64,000 bases of DNA from CAZICM01 sp964537685. Lineage in GTDB: Bacteria > Myxococcota_A > Polyangia > Polyangiales > Polyangiaceae. The DNA lies in NCBI GenBank assembly GCA_964537685.1, contig CAZICM010000024.1, forward strand, positions 62,001 through 126,000, written 5' to 3'. Below are positions 35,856-46,600 of this stretch, one piece after another (within the stretch, counting starts at the first letter, position 1; every line of letters begins with the position of its first letter). The position numbers and the translations under genes are program-made. Under the pieces are notes generated by a model. That model ran no database searches, was not told the origin of the DNA, and saw only the letters and a list, made by a program, of their open reading frames with translations.

Positions 35856-35999
35856 TTATTCCTTCATTCTTCGGCGCCGCCGTTCGAGCTCGGCCCGCAC
35901 GGCGCGCGCCCCCATGATGTATCCCACCACAAGCCCTATCAAGAGCACGCTGGGGATGTATATCAAATGTTGAGGTGTCATTTGCCCAAAGTCGGGCAT
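35856..35999 (-). CDS. 47-residue single-pass membrane peptide in the ccm cluster
   Basis: The frame MPDFGQMTPQHLIYIPSVLL is followed by a hydrophobic helix (IPSVLLIGLVVGYIMGA) and a basic tail (ARAVRAELERRRRRMKE). It lies three bases after the CcmD-like gene's TAA, with GGAAGGGGAA before its ATG, so translation is plausible. Its size and topology resemble CcmD-type or cytochrome-maturation accessory peptides, but it is too short for firm assignment. It precedes the acyl-CoA dehydrogenase by about 80 bases. Confidence 0.6.
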   Translation of the reverse strand: MPDFGQMTPQHLIYIPSVLLIGLVVGYIMGARAVRAELERRRRRMKE

Positions 36000-36002
36000 C
36001 GC

Positions 36003-36290
36003 TTATTCCCCTTCCTTTGCGCTGTTTGCGGCTTTCGCTCCTTTGGTTTGCGCTTTGCGGGCTTCTGCTATGGCTTGCTCCAGGCTGTCGATGCGCTGGT
36101 TCATTCCCGCTTGGCGCCTCCAAAAGAGGAAGAGCATTAGAAATAGTAAAATCCAGATCGCCGCGTAGGCTTCAACCAGGAGCATTTCTCCGCTCTGCAT
36201 CTGGTTGCCACCCTGCACGGAGCGAAATGCTGTGGCCCGATCGTCGGCGTTTTGGGTGGTGGCTTGTGCGGCAAATAAATGGGTATTCAC
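36003..36290 (-). CDS. CcmD-family small membrane protein
   Basis: A 95-residue protein with one membrane helix (VEAYAAIWILLFLMLFLFWRRQ) and a C-terminal coiled coil (NQRIDSLEQAIAEARKAQ). The AYAAIW...WRR pattern fits the alternative CcmD family found beside CcmC in Deltaproteobacteria-like genomes, where it assists haem handling during cytochrome c maturation. It starts with GTG at 36290, three bases after the CcmC TAA; a shorter start at MQSGEML is possible. The gene order CcmC then CcmD is the main support. Confidence 0.75.
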   Translation of the reverse strand: MNTHLFAAQATTQNADDRATAFRSVQGGNQMQSGEMLLVEAYAAIWILLFLMLFLFWRRQAGMNQRIDSLEQAIAEARKAQTKGAKAANSAKEGE

Positions 36291-36293
36291 AGG

Positions 36294-37043
36294 TTATTCC
36301 TCGCCGATTCCGAGCGCAAGAGCTTCTTCCTCGAGCTCGGAAAGGCGCGAGGAGGCCAAGAGATGTCGAACGCGCGCCCAGATGATGGCAATCGCGATCA
36401 AGGTAAAGGATAAAAATCCCATCATGAGGGCGAGCTTCATGGATGGATGTTGGAGCCCGCCTCCGCCGGAGGTGATGACTTTGGGATGGTTGCCTCCCCA
36501 CTTTTGGACGGAGTAATGAATGATAGGGAGGTTGGCGGCGCCCAAGACGCCAAGTGCGGCCGCGAATTTGCGTTCGGATTCGCCATCGCCCGCAAAGGCC
36601 CGGAGCACGACATAAGCGACGTAAATAAGCACGCTCAGCATGGATGTGGTTAGGCGCGGGTCCCAAGTCCAATAGACGCCCCATGCCTTGGCGGCCCACA
36701 GGGGACCGGTGACGAGCACGATGAAGCCCATGGCGACGGAGACTTCGGCACCTGCTTTGGCGAAGGCGTCCCAGCCGGGCGTGCCTTTGGCGAGATAGGC
36801 GGCGGAGCCGATAAAACAGGCCGCGGCGCCCAGATACATCGAGTAGGCGGCCGGGACGTGAAAATAAAAAATCTTTTGGACGATGCCCATGGAGGCTTCG
36901 ACCGGGGCCACATAGGCGACGACATGAAGCGTGGCGATGGTGCAGGCGGCCGCCGCAAACAGAAGGAGATAAAAAGCGATGTCTCTTGAGGAGGCGGAGG
37001 GCGCTTTGGGCGCGGGTGTGAGGGCGGGCGTGAGGGTGGTCAT
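36294..37043 (-). CDS. ccmC: Haem exporter/cytochrome c maturation protein CcmC
   Basis: A 249-residue, six-helix haem-handling protein that attaches haem to the periplasmic chaperone during cytochrome c biogenesis. The tryptophan-rich WWD signature is present as AWGVYWTWDPRLT (residues 120-132), flanked by the haem-ligand histidines His62 in FYFHVPAAYSMY and His176 in LPIIHYSVQKWGGNHP. The extended Pro/Ala-rich N-terminal 20 residues are unusual. No ccmA, ccmB, ccmE or ccmF gene is visible, so the rest of the pathway is elsewhere. It begins the operon CcmC, CcmD and a small peptide; the spacer upstream faces the divergent MopE gene. Confidence 0.93.
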   Translation of the reverse strand: MTTLTPALTPAPKAPSASSRDIAFYLLLFAAAACTIATLHVVAYVAPVEASMGIVQKIFYFHVPAAYSMYLGAAACFIGSAAYLAKGTPGWDAFAKAGAEVSVAMGFIVLVTGPLWAAKAWGVYWTWDPRLTTSMLSVLIYVAYVVLRAFAGDGESERKFAAALGVLGAANLPIIHYSVQKWGGNHPKVITSGGGGLQHPSMKLALMMGFLSFTLIAIAIIWARVRHLLASSRLSELEEEALALGIGEE

Positions 37044-37370
37044 GCGGAGCCTGTGCGGCGCACGGTAGTGCGAGCGAAGGCAGGGTTCAAGACACGCGGG
37101 GCTTGTTTTGGGGCGCGGGCTTGAAAGTCCGGGCGCAATGCGTCATGCGCGCGGCAAAAGCCTTGGCCGTGGGGGTATTGGCCATGTGGATAAGCCATGG
37201 CGATAAGCGTGCCGGAGCGGACTTTGTGAAGATTGATGAATGACCGCGCTTTGTGAGAACATCGCTGCTTGTCGCAAGAAGCGGATGCCGTTCACACCCG
37301 GGTGGGCGGCTGCCGCGGGCTCTTAAAAATTTCAGAGATGCCGCTTATGGCCCGGCGGATTGGGGACACG
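37044..37370. promoter_or_regulatory. 327-bp divergent intergenic region
   Basis: It lies between ccmC (minus) and the first MopE gene (plus) and should contain both promoters. I saw no convincing coding frame, sigma-54 box or strong hairpin. In-frame upstream start candidates for the MopE protein at 37269 and 37338 were not preferred, because the ATG at 37371 places the signal sequence first and has GGGGA upstream. Confidence 0.45.
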
Positions 37371-40300
37371 ATGACAGCGTTTATGAAGCAATTGCTCGAG
37401 GTCGGCAAGCGGGGCGCGGTGGCGCTGCTTGCCGGCGGAGCGATCGGTCTGTCCTTGCTTGGAACATCGACAAAAGCCGAAGCGTATGACTGCAATTCGG
37501 CCGATCCTGCGCAGTGGCCGCCTCCGGCGAAGCCCTACTTCATGATCGCGTTCGATACGTCGGGCTCGATGGCCACCGCGATCGCGACCAACAACTCATG
37601 CGCTTATCCAAATAACCGCCTGGGTCACGGCCGCTGCGCGGTGAAAAATACACTGCTCGCGTTTAGCGGCTTGGCGCATTTCGGCCTTGCAAGCTACGCC
37701 CGCGTGCAAACGGGATGTGCCGCCGGCTGTTTTACAAACTGCACCTACGCAAATGTGAGCGGAAACTCGGCCGGCGCGGGCTGTACAAACGGTTGCGGGC
37801 CTGAGCCCGGCGCGAACGCGGATTCGTCGACGCGCGCGGGAGCCTTGATTCGCGTGCCCATGCGCACGGATTTGACTGCGCCCAGCGTAGATAACACGGC
37901 GTCTTTGATTTCATGGGTGGACAACAACTGCACGGGCAGTACGGAGCTCTTCGCGGATGGCTGTACGCCGATGAACGGCATCCTCCGCGATATGTACAAA
38001 TATTATTCGAATCAGTGGGTGCCGCCGACTCCGACGCCGGGAGGCGCGACTTTGCCTTCGCCGCTGACAACCGTGGCCGCCGGCGAAAAAGCCTGCCGCT
38101 CCGTGAACGTGATTCTGGTGACCGACGGCCAGGAGACCTGCGACACCCTGGCCAACGCCGTGGACGCGGCCGGGGATTTGTTCGCGGGCTTCACCAAGGA
38201 CGGCATCAATTGGAAAGTCAAGGTTTCTGTCATCGATTTCGGCGATGCGGGAAATGAAGCCGATCAGATCGCGGCGGCGGGCGGAACCGGCACGGCCAAA
38301 CACGCGACCAACGAAGAGGAGTTGTCCGCGGCTTTGGCGGACATCATCGGTGGAGCGATTGCTCCCGAGGTCTGCGACAACACGGACAACAATTGCAACA
38401 ACTGCGTGGATGAAGGCTACACGCACTACTGCAATATCAATCAAACCTGCTGCGCTTGGGCCAATGCCGCGCAGCGCAACACCTGCCTCACCAACTACCA
38501 AGCCACGATTTCGCCCGCCGATCCCGATGGGGATTTAACGCTCTTGCCCTGTACGACCGTCGCGCAGTCGCAGGTTTCATCGACCTGGCTTTGTTACGAT
38601 CCCAAGGAAACTTGCGACAATATCGATAACAACTGCGCGAGCGGCGTGGATAACGGCGTCGTGAAATGCGGCAATCCCTCGCACTGTCCGGAGGCGGAGA
38701 TTTGCAATGGGCAGGATGACGACTGCGACGGCTTGACCGATGAAGCCGGTGTTTGTTCGGGATGTATTCCGAGCCCCGAGGTGTGCGATGGCTGCGATAA
38801 CGATTGCGATGGCATGGCAGATGACGGCGTGCCTTCGGTGCCTTGCGGTTTGGCGAGTCCGGCCAACTGTGCCGGTACGCTGACGTGTAAGCCGGCCGTT
38901 GCCGTGCCTATCGGCGGATGCGCTCCAGGCGGCGGTTACAACCCCTGTAACAACATGCCGCAGGCTGAAGTATGCGACGGCGCGGACAATGATTGCGACG
39001 GCCTGGTGGATGACGGCATTGGAGCCACGCCCTGCGAGCCGGTTGGAACGCCGCCCGGCTTGAATTACGGGGCAAACAGCCAGTGCAAGATGGGCACGAA
39101 GCCCTGCAATGGAACATGCACGGGCTGGGTCGGGCCGAGCGCGGAGATTTGCGACAACATCGATAACGACTGCGATGGCCAAGTGGACGAAGGCATCGTG
39201 GGTCTTGGCCTGCCCTGCGGGACGAATACCGGCGAATGCAGCACGGGCCTCACGGCTTGCGTGAGCGGCGCGATCATTTGCCAGGGCGGTGTTGGGCCTC
39301 AGCCTGAACAGTGCAACGGGCTGGATGACGACTGCGATGGCACAAATGACGACGCTCCGCTGACGGATGCGCCTGCGGTTGGAAACACGGGATGCTGGAA
39401 TTTGCCGGGCAACTGCTGCTCGCATGATGGCTATCAGTGGTGTCCGCCTCCCGGCGCAACCTGCAATGGAACGGGCGGCCTGACTTCGCCGTGCGCGACG
39501 GGCGTGCTCACATGCGCGGGCGCGCTGGGCTGGACGTGCACGAATCCCAAAGGTCCTGCGGCTGAGGTCTGCGACAACGTGGACAACGACTGCGATGGCA
39601 CGGTGGATGACGGCGTGCCTCAGGTCGGCCAGATGTGCGGCCCGAGCATCGGCGCATGCAGTCCCGGCGTGTATCAGTGCACCGGCGGCGTGCTCGATTG
39701 CGTGGGCGATGTCGGCCCTGTGCAGGAGACCTGCGACAACATCGATAACGACTGCGACGGCACGGTGGACAACAACGTGATCGGCGTAGGCGTGAGCTGC
39801 GGAAACAACACGCCTCCCTGCACGCCTGGATTAACGGCTTGCGTGAACGGCGCGGTGGTGTGCCAAGGCGGCACCGGGCCTCAGCCTGAAAGCTGCGATG
39901 GCGTCGACAATGATTGCGATACGCAGATCGATGAAGCCCCGCTGACGGACGCGCCTGCCGTTGGAAGCACGGGATGCTGGAATGTGCCGGGTAACTGCTG
40001 CTCGCATGACGGCTTTACCTGGTGTCCGCCTCCGGGCGCGACCTGCAATGGCAACGGCGCGCTGCCTTTGCCCTGCAACGCGGGAACGCTGGCTTGTCAG
40101 AGCGGAGGATGGATTTGTCAGGGTTCGGTCGGTCCTGCGGCCGAGATTTGTGACAGCACGGACAACGACTGCGATGGCCAGGTGGATGATGTGACGGCGA
40201 TTCCGTGCGATCCGCCGGGCGCTGGTCCAGGAACGGTTTACGGCGCTCCCAGCCAATGCGTGAAGGGCACGCAGAGCTGCGGAACGTGCGCGGGCGCGGT

Positions 40301-43300
40301 TGGGCCGACGCAGGAAGTGTGCGACGGCATCGACAACGACTGCGATGGCACGGTCGACGAAAACGCTATCGGCGTGGGCGTGGCGTGCGGAAATAGCAAT
40401 CCGCCCTGCACACCCGGAACAACGGCCTGTGTAAACGGCGCGATCGCTTGCCAGGGCGGCGTTCAGCCTCAGCAGGAGAGCTGCGATGGCATCGACAATG
40501 ACTGCGATTTGCAGGTGGACGAGGGCGCGCTGACCGATGCGCCGATGCCTGGGCAGACGGGCTGCTGGAGCCTGCCGGGCAACTGCTGCACGCACGACAA
40601 CTACCAGTGGTGTCCGCCTCCGGGCGCGACCTGCAATGGGAACGGTGCTCTTCCGGCGCCCTGCGGCGTTGGAAACTTGGCGTGCCAGGGCGGTGGCTGG
40701 ACCTGCCAGGCCGCGAAGCCTCCGGGCGCGGAGATTTGCGATGGTATCGATAACAACTGCAACGGCAGCGTCGACGACGTAACGCCCACGCAGTGCGATC
40801 CGCCTGGAACGGGTCCCGGAACGGTATTTGGCGGCGCGAGCCAATGCGTGAAGGGAACGAAGACCTGCGGCGTGTGCAACGGCGCAATCGGTCCGAGCCA
40901 AGAGATATGCGACGGCATCGATAACGACTGCGATGGCACGATCGACGAGAGCGTGGTCGGCGCGGGAACACCCTGCGGAAATTCGACGCCGCCTTGTTCG
41001 CCTGGAACGACGGCTTGCGTGGGTGGCTCGCTGGTTTGCCAGGGCGGCGTTGGTCCTCAAAGCGAGCAGTGCGATGGTTTGGATAACAACTGCAACGGCG
41101 TGATTGACGACGCACCTCTCTCGGATGCGCCGGCGGTTGGCCAGGGCGGTTGCTGGAACGAGCCGGGCAATTGCTGCACCTTCGATAACCTCACGTGGTG
41201 TCCGCCTCCGGGCGCCACTTGCAACGACAACGGCGGCCTGTTTTCGCCGTGCGCCAAGGGCGCGCTGGCCTGCCAGGCCGGTGCCTGGGTTTGTCAGAAT
41301 CCGCAGGGACCTGCGGGCGAAGTGTGTGACGGCGTCGATAACGACTGTAACGGTCAGCTCGATGACGTGACGCCTACGCAGTGCGATCCCTCGGGCGCGG
41401 GTCCGGGAACGGTGTACGGCGGCGCGAGCCAGTGCGTAAAGGGCACGAAGACTTGCGGAGCTTGTGCGGGCGCTATCGGTCCGACACCTGAAATCTGCGA
41501 TGGCATCGATAACGACTGCGATGGCAGCACGGATGAAGGAATCGTCGGTTTGGGCACGGCCTGCGGCATTAACCAGCCGCCCTGCACGCCCGGAACGACG
41601 GCCTGTGTCAACGGGATGATCACATGCCAGGGCGGTGTTGGGCCTCAGCCTGAACAGTGTGACGGCATCGACAACGACTGCGATGGCCAAGCCGACGACG
41701 CGCCTCTGTCCGATGCGCCTGCCGTTGGTCAAAACGGCTGCTGGACCGAAGTGGGCAACTGCTGCACCTTCGAGAATCTCACCTGGTGTCCGCCCCCCGG
41801 TGCCACCTGCAACGACAACGGCACGCTGCTCGCTCCTTGCAACAAGGGCGTTCTTTCGTGCGCGGGTGCGGCCGGCTGGGTGTGCCAGAGCCCGAAGCCG
41901 CCCGCGGCCGAGGCTTGCGATGGCCTCGACAACAACTGCGACGGCACCATCGATGAAGGCAACTTCCCCGGCGAAGGCGTCGTTTGCGGCCAAGACACGG
42001 GCCTATGCCAGACGGGAACGATTCAGTGCGTGGGCGGCACGCTCGACTGCGTGGGCGATATCGGTCCGACGCAGGAAACGTGCGACAACCTCGACAACGA
42101 CTGCGACGGCGTGATCGATAACGGTTCTTTGGGCGGCGGGCCTTGTCCGACGCCTTACGACAAGAACGCGTATCCAGGGCCTCGCGATAAGGGCAAGTGC
42201 ATCCCTGGCAACCTCGAGTGCCAGAACGGCTTGCTGGTGTGCGTCGGCGGTGTCGGCCCCTCGCCTGAAGAGTGCAACGGCATCGACGACGACTGCGATG
42301 GAACGACGGACGAATTGGGCGCGCCTCCCGATGGAATCAACGGAACGGCAAACCCCTTCCCGCCGCCTGTGGCGAATATCGGCGACATGTGCGGAAGCGA
42401 TGTCGGCGTCTGTTCGCCCGGTGCGTACCAGTGCTTAAACGGCATCTTTGCGTGCGTGGGCGGTGTCACCGCTACGCCCGAAGAGTGCGATTGCAACGAC
42501 AACAACTGCGACGGCGCGACGGACAACCAAGATCCCAATGGTCCGCCGCTCTGCGCGCCTGGAAAGAGCTGCGTGAAGGGCAGTGCCGGCCAGTGCCAGT
42601 GCGCGGCTCCCTGCGGTCCGGATGAGAATCCGTGCCCCTTCGGCCAGGTCTGCGACGTTGTGACCGATAGCGAAACCGGCATGACGCTCGGCAAGTACTG
42701 CACGACGGATTTCGATCTGATCTGCGGTGATTGCAAGACCAAGACCGGAATGGGTCCGAACAACACGGTGATCTGCGCGCCCGATGGAACGCCGCCCGAT
42801 GCCAATTGCGTGGCGCCTCCGGTGTGCACCTGCCGCGGCCCGAACGGCTGCAAGAATCCTTGCTTTAACGTCACCTGCGACGCCGGCAAGGTCTGCACCG
42901 ATTACGGCCCGAAGGCCGGCACCTGCGTGCTGAACAATTGCTTCAACGCGCCTTGTTTGGGCTGCGGCAAGATCTGCCACAACGCGGTGTGCACCGACAA
43001 TCCGTGCACGCCCAATAGCTGTCCGAGCAACCAGGTCTGCAAGCCCAAGTCCGATCTCAGCGGTTTCGACTGCGTGGATTCCTGCGCGGCCGTGAACTGC
43101 CCCTCGGGCCAAACCTGCGTGAACGGTGCGTGCGTGGCGACTTGCGATCCGGCGTGCGTGAACGGCCAGGTCTGCGACATGACGCAGAATCCGCCGAAAT
43201 GCATCGACAATCAGTGTCCGCCCGGCGCATGCCCCAACGGCGCTTATTGCGATCCTGTCACCGGCGATTGCAAAGACTATCCGTGCGAAGGCGTGCTCTG

Positions 43301-43661
43301 CCCGAGTGGCCAGGCGTGCCAGGACGGCGAGTGCGTGACGGATAGCGGCACGGGCGGTTCAGGCGGCGGCAGTTCGACATCGAGCTCGTCATCGGGCTCT
43401 ACATCAACCTCCGGCTCGACAAGCAGCAGCACCAGCGGCATGCCTGGAACAGGCGGCGGCGGAGCGGGCGGCGGTCCGGACAAGGGCGTCTGGGGTCTCG
43501 CAACAGGCGGCGGCGGCTGCTTCTGCGATGTCGGCCCGGGCGCGCTCAAGAATCGTGGAACAGAAGCCTTGGTGGCTCTCGCGCTCGCGCTCTCTGCGGC
43601 TCGGCTCCGCAGGCGCTCGGGCAACGCGGCATCGAAGCAGAATAGGGAGGTTGCGCGATGA
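37371..43661 (+). CDS. Giant VWA/MopE-repeat cell-surface protein with MYXO-CTERM-like tail
   Basis: A secreted protein of 2096 residues. A signal peptide (GAVALLAGGAIGLSLLGTST, ending AEA) precedes a von Willebrand A domain with an intact MIDAS DTSGS (Asp62, Ser64, Ser66) and VILVTDGQETC. Then 23 MopE ('stigma') motifs of the form CDGxDNDCDGxxDE follow; the family namesake binds copper, and the acidic loops could also bind calcium. Five copies of a Cys-rich module (GCWNxPGNCC...WCPPPGATC) recur every 582-591 bases. Next come EGF-like Cys-rich segments, a Ser/Thr/Gly stalk near 43380, and a tail with GCFC, a hydrophobic helix (ALVALALALSAA) and RLRRRSG, matching Cys-type MYXO-CTERM sorting signals. 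It overlaps the next gene by ATGA. It is likely an adhesin or matrix protein. Confidence 0.92.
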   Translation: MTAFMKQLLEVGKRGAVALLAGGAIGLSLLGTSTKAEAYDCNSADPAQWPPPAKPYFMIAFDTSGSMATAIATNNSCAYPNNRLGHGRCAVKNTLLAFSGLAHFGLASYARVQTGCAAGCFTNCTYANVSGNSAGAGCTNGCGPEPGANADSSTRAGALIRVPMRTDLTAPSVDNTASLISWVDNNCTGSTELFADGCTPMNGILRDMYKYYSNQWVPPTPTPGGATLPSPLTTVAAGEKACRSVNVILVTDGQETCDTLANAVDAAGDLFAGFTKDGINWKVKVSVIDFGDAGNEADQIAAAGGTGTAKHATNEEELSAALADIIGGAIAPEVCDNTDNNCNNCVDEGYTHYCNINQTCCAWANAAQRNTCLTNYQATISPADPDGDLTLLPCTTVAQSQVSSTWLCYDPKETCDNIDNNCASGVDNGVVKCGNPSHCPEAEICNGQDDDCDGLTDEAGVCSGCIPSPEVCDGCDNDCDGMADDGVPSVPCGLASPANCAGTLTCKPAVAVPIGGCAPGGGYNPCNNMPQAEVCDGADNDCDGLVDDGIGATPCEPVGTPPGLNYGANSQCKMGTKPCNGTCTGWVGPSAEICDNIDNDCDGQVDEGIVGLGLPCGTNTGECSTGLTACVSGAIICQGGVGPQPEQCNGLDDDCDGTNDDAPLTDAPAVGNTGCWNLPGNCCSHDGYQWCPPPGATCNGTGGLTSPCATGVLTCAGALGWTCTNPKGPAAEVCDNVDNDCDGTVDDGVPQVGQMCGPSIGACSPGVYQCTGGVLDCVGDVGPVQETCDNIDNDCDGTVDNNVIGVGVSCGNNTPPCTPGLTACVNGAVVCQGGTGPQPESCDGVDNDCDTQIDEAPLTDAPAVGSTGCWNVPGNCCSHDGFTWCPPPGATCNGNGALPLPCNAGTLACQSGGWICQGSVGPAAEICDSTDNDCDGQVDDVTAIPCDPPGAGPGTVYGAPSQCVKGTQSCGTCAGAVGPTQEVCDGIDNDCDGTVDENAIGVGVACGNSNPPCTPGTTACVNGAIACQGGVQPQQESCDGIDNDCDLQVDEGALTDAPMPGQTGCWSLPGNCCTHDNYQWCPPPGATCNGNGALPAPCGVGNLACQGGGWTCQAAKPPGAEICDGIDNNCNGSVDDVTPTQCDPPGTGPGTVFGGASQCVKGTKTCGVCNGAIGPSQEICDGIDNDCDGTIDESVVGAGTPCGNSTPPCSPGTTACVGGSLVCQGGVGPQSEQCDGLDNNCNGVIDDAPLSDAPAVGQGGCWNEPGNCCTFDNLTWCPPPGATCNDNGGLFSPCAKGALACQAGAWVCQNPQGPAGEVCDGVDNDCNGQLDDVTPTQCDPSGAGPGTVYGGASQCVKGTKTCGACAGAIGPTPEICDGIDNDCDGSTDEGIVGLGTACGINQPPCTPGTTACVNGMITCQGGVGPQPEQCDGIDNDCDGQADDAPLSDAPAVGQNGCWTEVGNCCTFENLTWCPPPGATCNDNGTLLAPCNKGVLSCAGAAGWVCQSPKPPAAEACDGLDNNCDGTIDEGNFPGEGVVCGQDTGLCQTGTIQCVGGTLDCVGDIGPTQETCDNLDNDCDGVIDNGSLGGGPCPTPYDKNAYPGPRDKGKCIPGNLECQNGLLVCVGGVGPSPEECNGIDDDCDGTTDELGAPPDGINGTANPFPPPVANIGDMCGSDVGVCSPGAYQCLNGIFACVGGVTATPEECDCNDNNCDGATDNQDPNGPPLCAPGKSCVKGSAGQCQCAAPCGPDENPCPFGQVCDVVTDSETGMTLGKYCTTDFDLICGDCKTKTGMGPNNTVICAPDGTPPDANCVAPPVCTCRGPNGCKNPCFNVTCDAGKVCTDYGPKAGTCVLNNCFNAPCLGCGKICHNAVCTDNPCTPNSCPSNQVCKPKSDLSGFDCVDSCAAVNCPSGQTCVNGACVATCDPACVNGQVCDMTQNPPKCIDNQCPPGACPNGAYCDPVTGDCKDYPCEGVLCPSGQACQDGECVTDSGTGGSGGGSSTSSSSSGSTSTSGSTSSSTSGMPGTGGGGAGGGPDKGVWGLATGGGGCFCDVGPGALKNRGTEALVALALALSAARLRRRSGNAASKQNREVAR
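39354..42290 (+). repeat. Higher-order ~585-bp tandem repeat in the first MopE gene
   Basis: Five copies of an about 195-residue super-unit begin at 39354, 39936, 40527, 41112 and 41700, each marked by (A/G)xL(T/S)DAP followed by the GCW-GNCC-WCPPPGATC module. The first four contain three MopE motifs each; the fifth decays toward 42290. The sequence similarity between copies is obvious at the DNA level. Confidence 0.85.
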
Positions 43662-46600
43662 GAACGCTCGCAATCAAAATCGCGCTTTTATCAAGCTTTC
43701 TCGGGGCTGTGGCGCTCACAGCCCTGAGCGGCTGCACCACCGACGCATTCTGTTTCGATCAGTGCGACGGTGACACGGGCACGACAACACCTCCGGTGGA
43801 TGGTGGCGGCCAGGGCGGCGACTTGTTCGACGCGGGCCAAGGCGGCAACTGCGGTCTCTTCGGCTGCCAGGACGGAGGTACGGGCGGTCAGGGCGGAACC
43901 TGCATGTTCACCGGCGCCGAAATCTGCGACGGCACGGACAACGACTGCGACGGGACGATCGACAACATCGAAAATCTCGACATCACCCTGCCCAAGACCT
44001 GCGGCACCTGCGACAACAGTTGTTACAAGGTCAACCTCAACTGCGCGCTCGCCGGCGTCACTTGCGATCTAACGGGAGTCAATCCCGGCCAGAAGGGCAA
44101 GTGCGTGTGTACGCAGTGCGACGAAGGCTTCTACGACGTCGATAAAGACGGCGTGACCTGCGAATACCAGTGCGTCAAAAAGGCCGACAGCGATACCGAG
44201 TGCAACAACAAGGACGACGACTGCGATGTCCTTGTGGATGAAGACATCAACAAGTGCTCGGACGTTAAGAACTGCGGTTCGTGCAACAACAACTGCGTCG
44301 TTCTTCATGGCGTACCCAAGTGCGTCAACGACGGCACGATGCCCTGTACCAATGCCAATACGCATTGCGAGATTCAGCAGTGTGATTGCAACGGTCCGGG
44401 CGACTGCTGGAAAGACCTCGACGGCGATTACAACACCGGCTGCGAATACAACTGCTTTGACACCAACGGCGGCATCGAGGTCTGCGGCGATGGCGTCGAT
44501 AACGACTGCGACGGGTTAATTGACGGCGCCGACGATCTGTCGGGCGATCCGGCGATCGGCGTTGCTTGTTATGGGGATCCGGACGGTCTGTGCGCCGATC
44601 CTTCGCATGCGGGCGCCACCCAATGCGTCGGGAACAAAGTCACATGCGTCGGCATGAATTTGCTCCACGAGAACGACATCTTGGAGACCTGCAACGGCGT
44701 TGACGACGATTGCGACGGCTTCCCCGATGACAGTCCGACGGACATCGGAAACTCCTGCGGCGCGAGCAACACGGCGCCTTGTGCCTACGGCGTGACCCAG
44801 TGCCAAAACGGCCAGCTTGTGTGCGTTGGCAACGTCGATCCTCAAGCCGAGGTCTGCAACGGCCAGGACGATAACTGCAACGGCGTTGCAGATGACAACA
44901 CCGTGGACAGCGGCGCTGCCTGCGGCCAAAGCGGCATCATGCCTTGCAAGCTGGGCAATATCACTTGCCAGGGCGGTGTTCTTCTCTGCGTTGGCAATAT
45001 CGATCCTCAGCCCGAGCTCTGCGACAACGTCGACAACAACTGCAATGGCATGGTGGACGACAATCCCAGCGGAACCGGCGCAAGCTGCGGCCAGAGCAAT
45101 GTCGCTCCCTGTCAGTTCGGCAGCATTCAATGCCAGGCGGGCGCGCTCACCTGCGTGGGTGCTGTCAATCCTCAGTCCGAAAGCTGTGACGGCGTCGATA
45201 ACAACTGCAATGGCATCATCGACGACAACGCGAGCGGAACGGGCGCCCAATGCGGCCAGACCGATACCGGACCCTGCCAGTTTGGAACGATTCTATGCCA
45301 GGCAGGCGCGCTGACCTGCATCGGCGCGGTGAATCCTGCTGCTCAGGAAACCTGCAATGGTGCCGACGATAACTGCAACGGAATGGTCGACGACAATCCC
45401 ATCGGTGTCGGCGGCCAATGCGGCCAAACCGATACGGGTGCCTGCGCTTTTGGAACGATCACCTGCCAGGGCGGCGCGCTGGTGTGCGCAGGCGAAATCG
45501 GTCCTCAGCCGGAAGCCTGCGACGGTATCGACAACGACTGCAACGGCACCGTGGACGACAATCCGAGCGGCATCGGCGGCCAATGCGGCCAAACCAATGT
45601 CGGACCTTGCGAGTTCGGAACGATTCAGTGCGTAAACGGAGCGTTCTCCTGCGTGGGCGCCGTTAACCCCGTGCAAGAGACCTGCGACAACATCGACAAC
45701 GACTGCAACGGCACCGTAGACGACAATGCGACGGGTGCCGGTGTGGCGTGCGGCCAGAGCAACAACGCTCCTTGCTCGTTTGGAACGATGGTTTGCCAGG
45801 CGGGCGTGCTCAATTGCGTGGGTGCTGTCGATCCTCAGACGGAAACCTGCGACGGCGTCGACAACAACTGCAACGGCACCATCGACGACAACCCGACGGG
45901 CACCGGCGGCCAATGCGGTCAGACCAACGTAGGCCCCTGCGAGTTCGGAACGATTCAATGCCAGGGCGGCGCGCTCACCTGCGTGGGTGCCATCAATCCT
46001 CAGACGGAAACCTGCGATGGCATCGACAACAACTGCAACGGCACCATCGACGACAGCCCCAGCGGAATCGGCGGCCAATGCGGTCCGACCAACGCGGGCG
46101 CCTGCGAATTTGGAACGGTTGCGTGCCAGGCCGGCGCTCTTACCTGCGTTGGCGCGATCGGCCCTCAGCCGGAAACCTGCAACAGCATCGATGACGACTG
46201 CGACGGCGTGGTCGACGACAATGCGACGGGAACAGGCGTTTCCTGCGGCCAGAACAATACCTTCCCCTGCTCGTTTGGGACGATGCAATGCCAGGCGGGC
46301 TCGCTGGTTTGTATCGGCGCGATCAACCCGACCAGCGAAACCTGCGACGGCGTTGACAACAACTGCGACGGCGTTATCGACAACAGCCCGAGCGGCACCG
46401 GCGGCCAATGCGGCGCGACGAACACGGGCGCCTGTGAATTCGGCACCACGCAATGCCAGGGCGGCACGCTGACTTGCATCGGCGCCATCGGTCCTCAAAC
46501 CGAAACCTGCAACGGCATCGACGATGACTGCGATGGCACAATCGACGACAGCCCGAGCGGTACAGGCGGAACCTGCGGCCAGACAGACACCGGCCCCTGT

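Noticed and set aside
39831..41993. A 720-residue minus-strand open frame across the first MopE gene
   Set aside because: It is an Arg/Ala-rich shadow produced by the repetitive Cys/Asp codons on the plus strand, with no domain or ribosome site.
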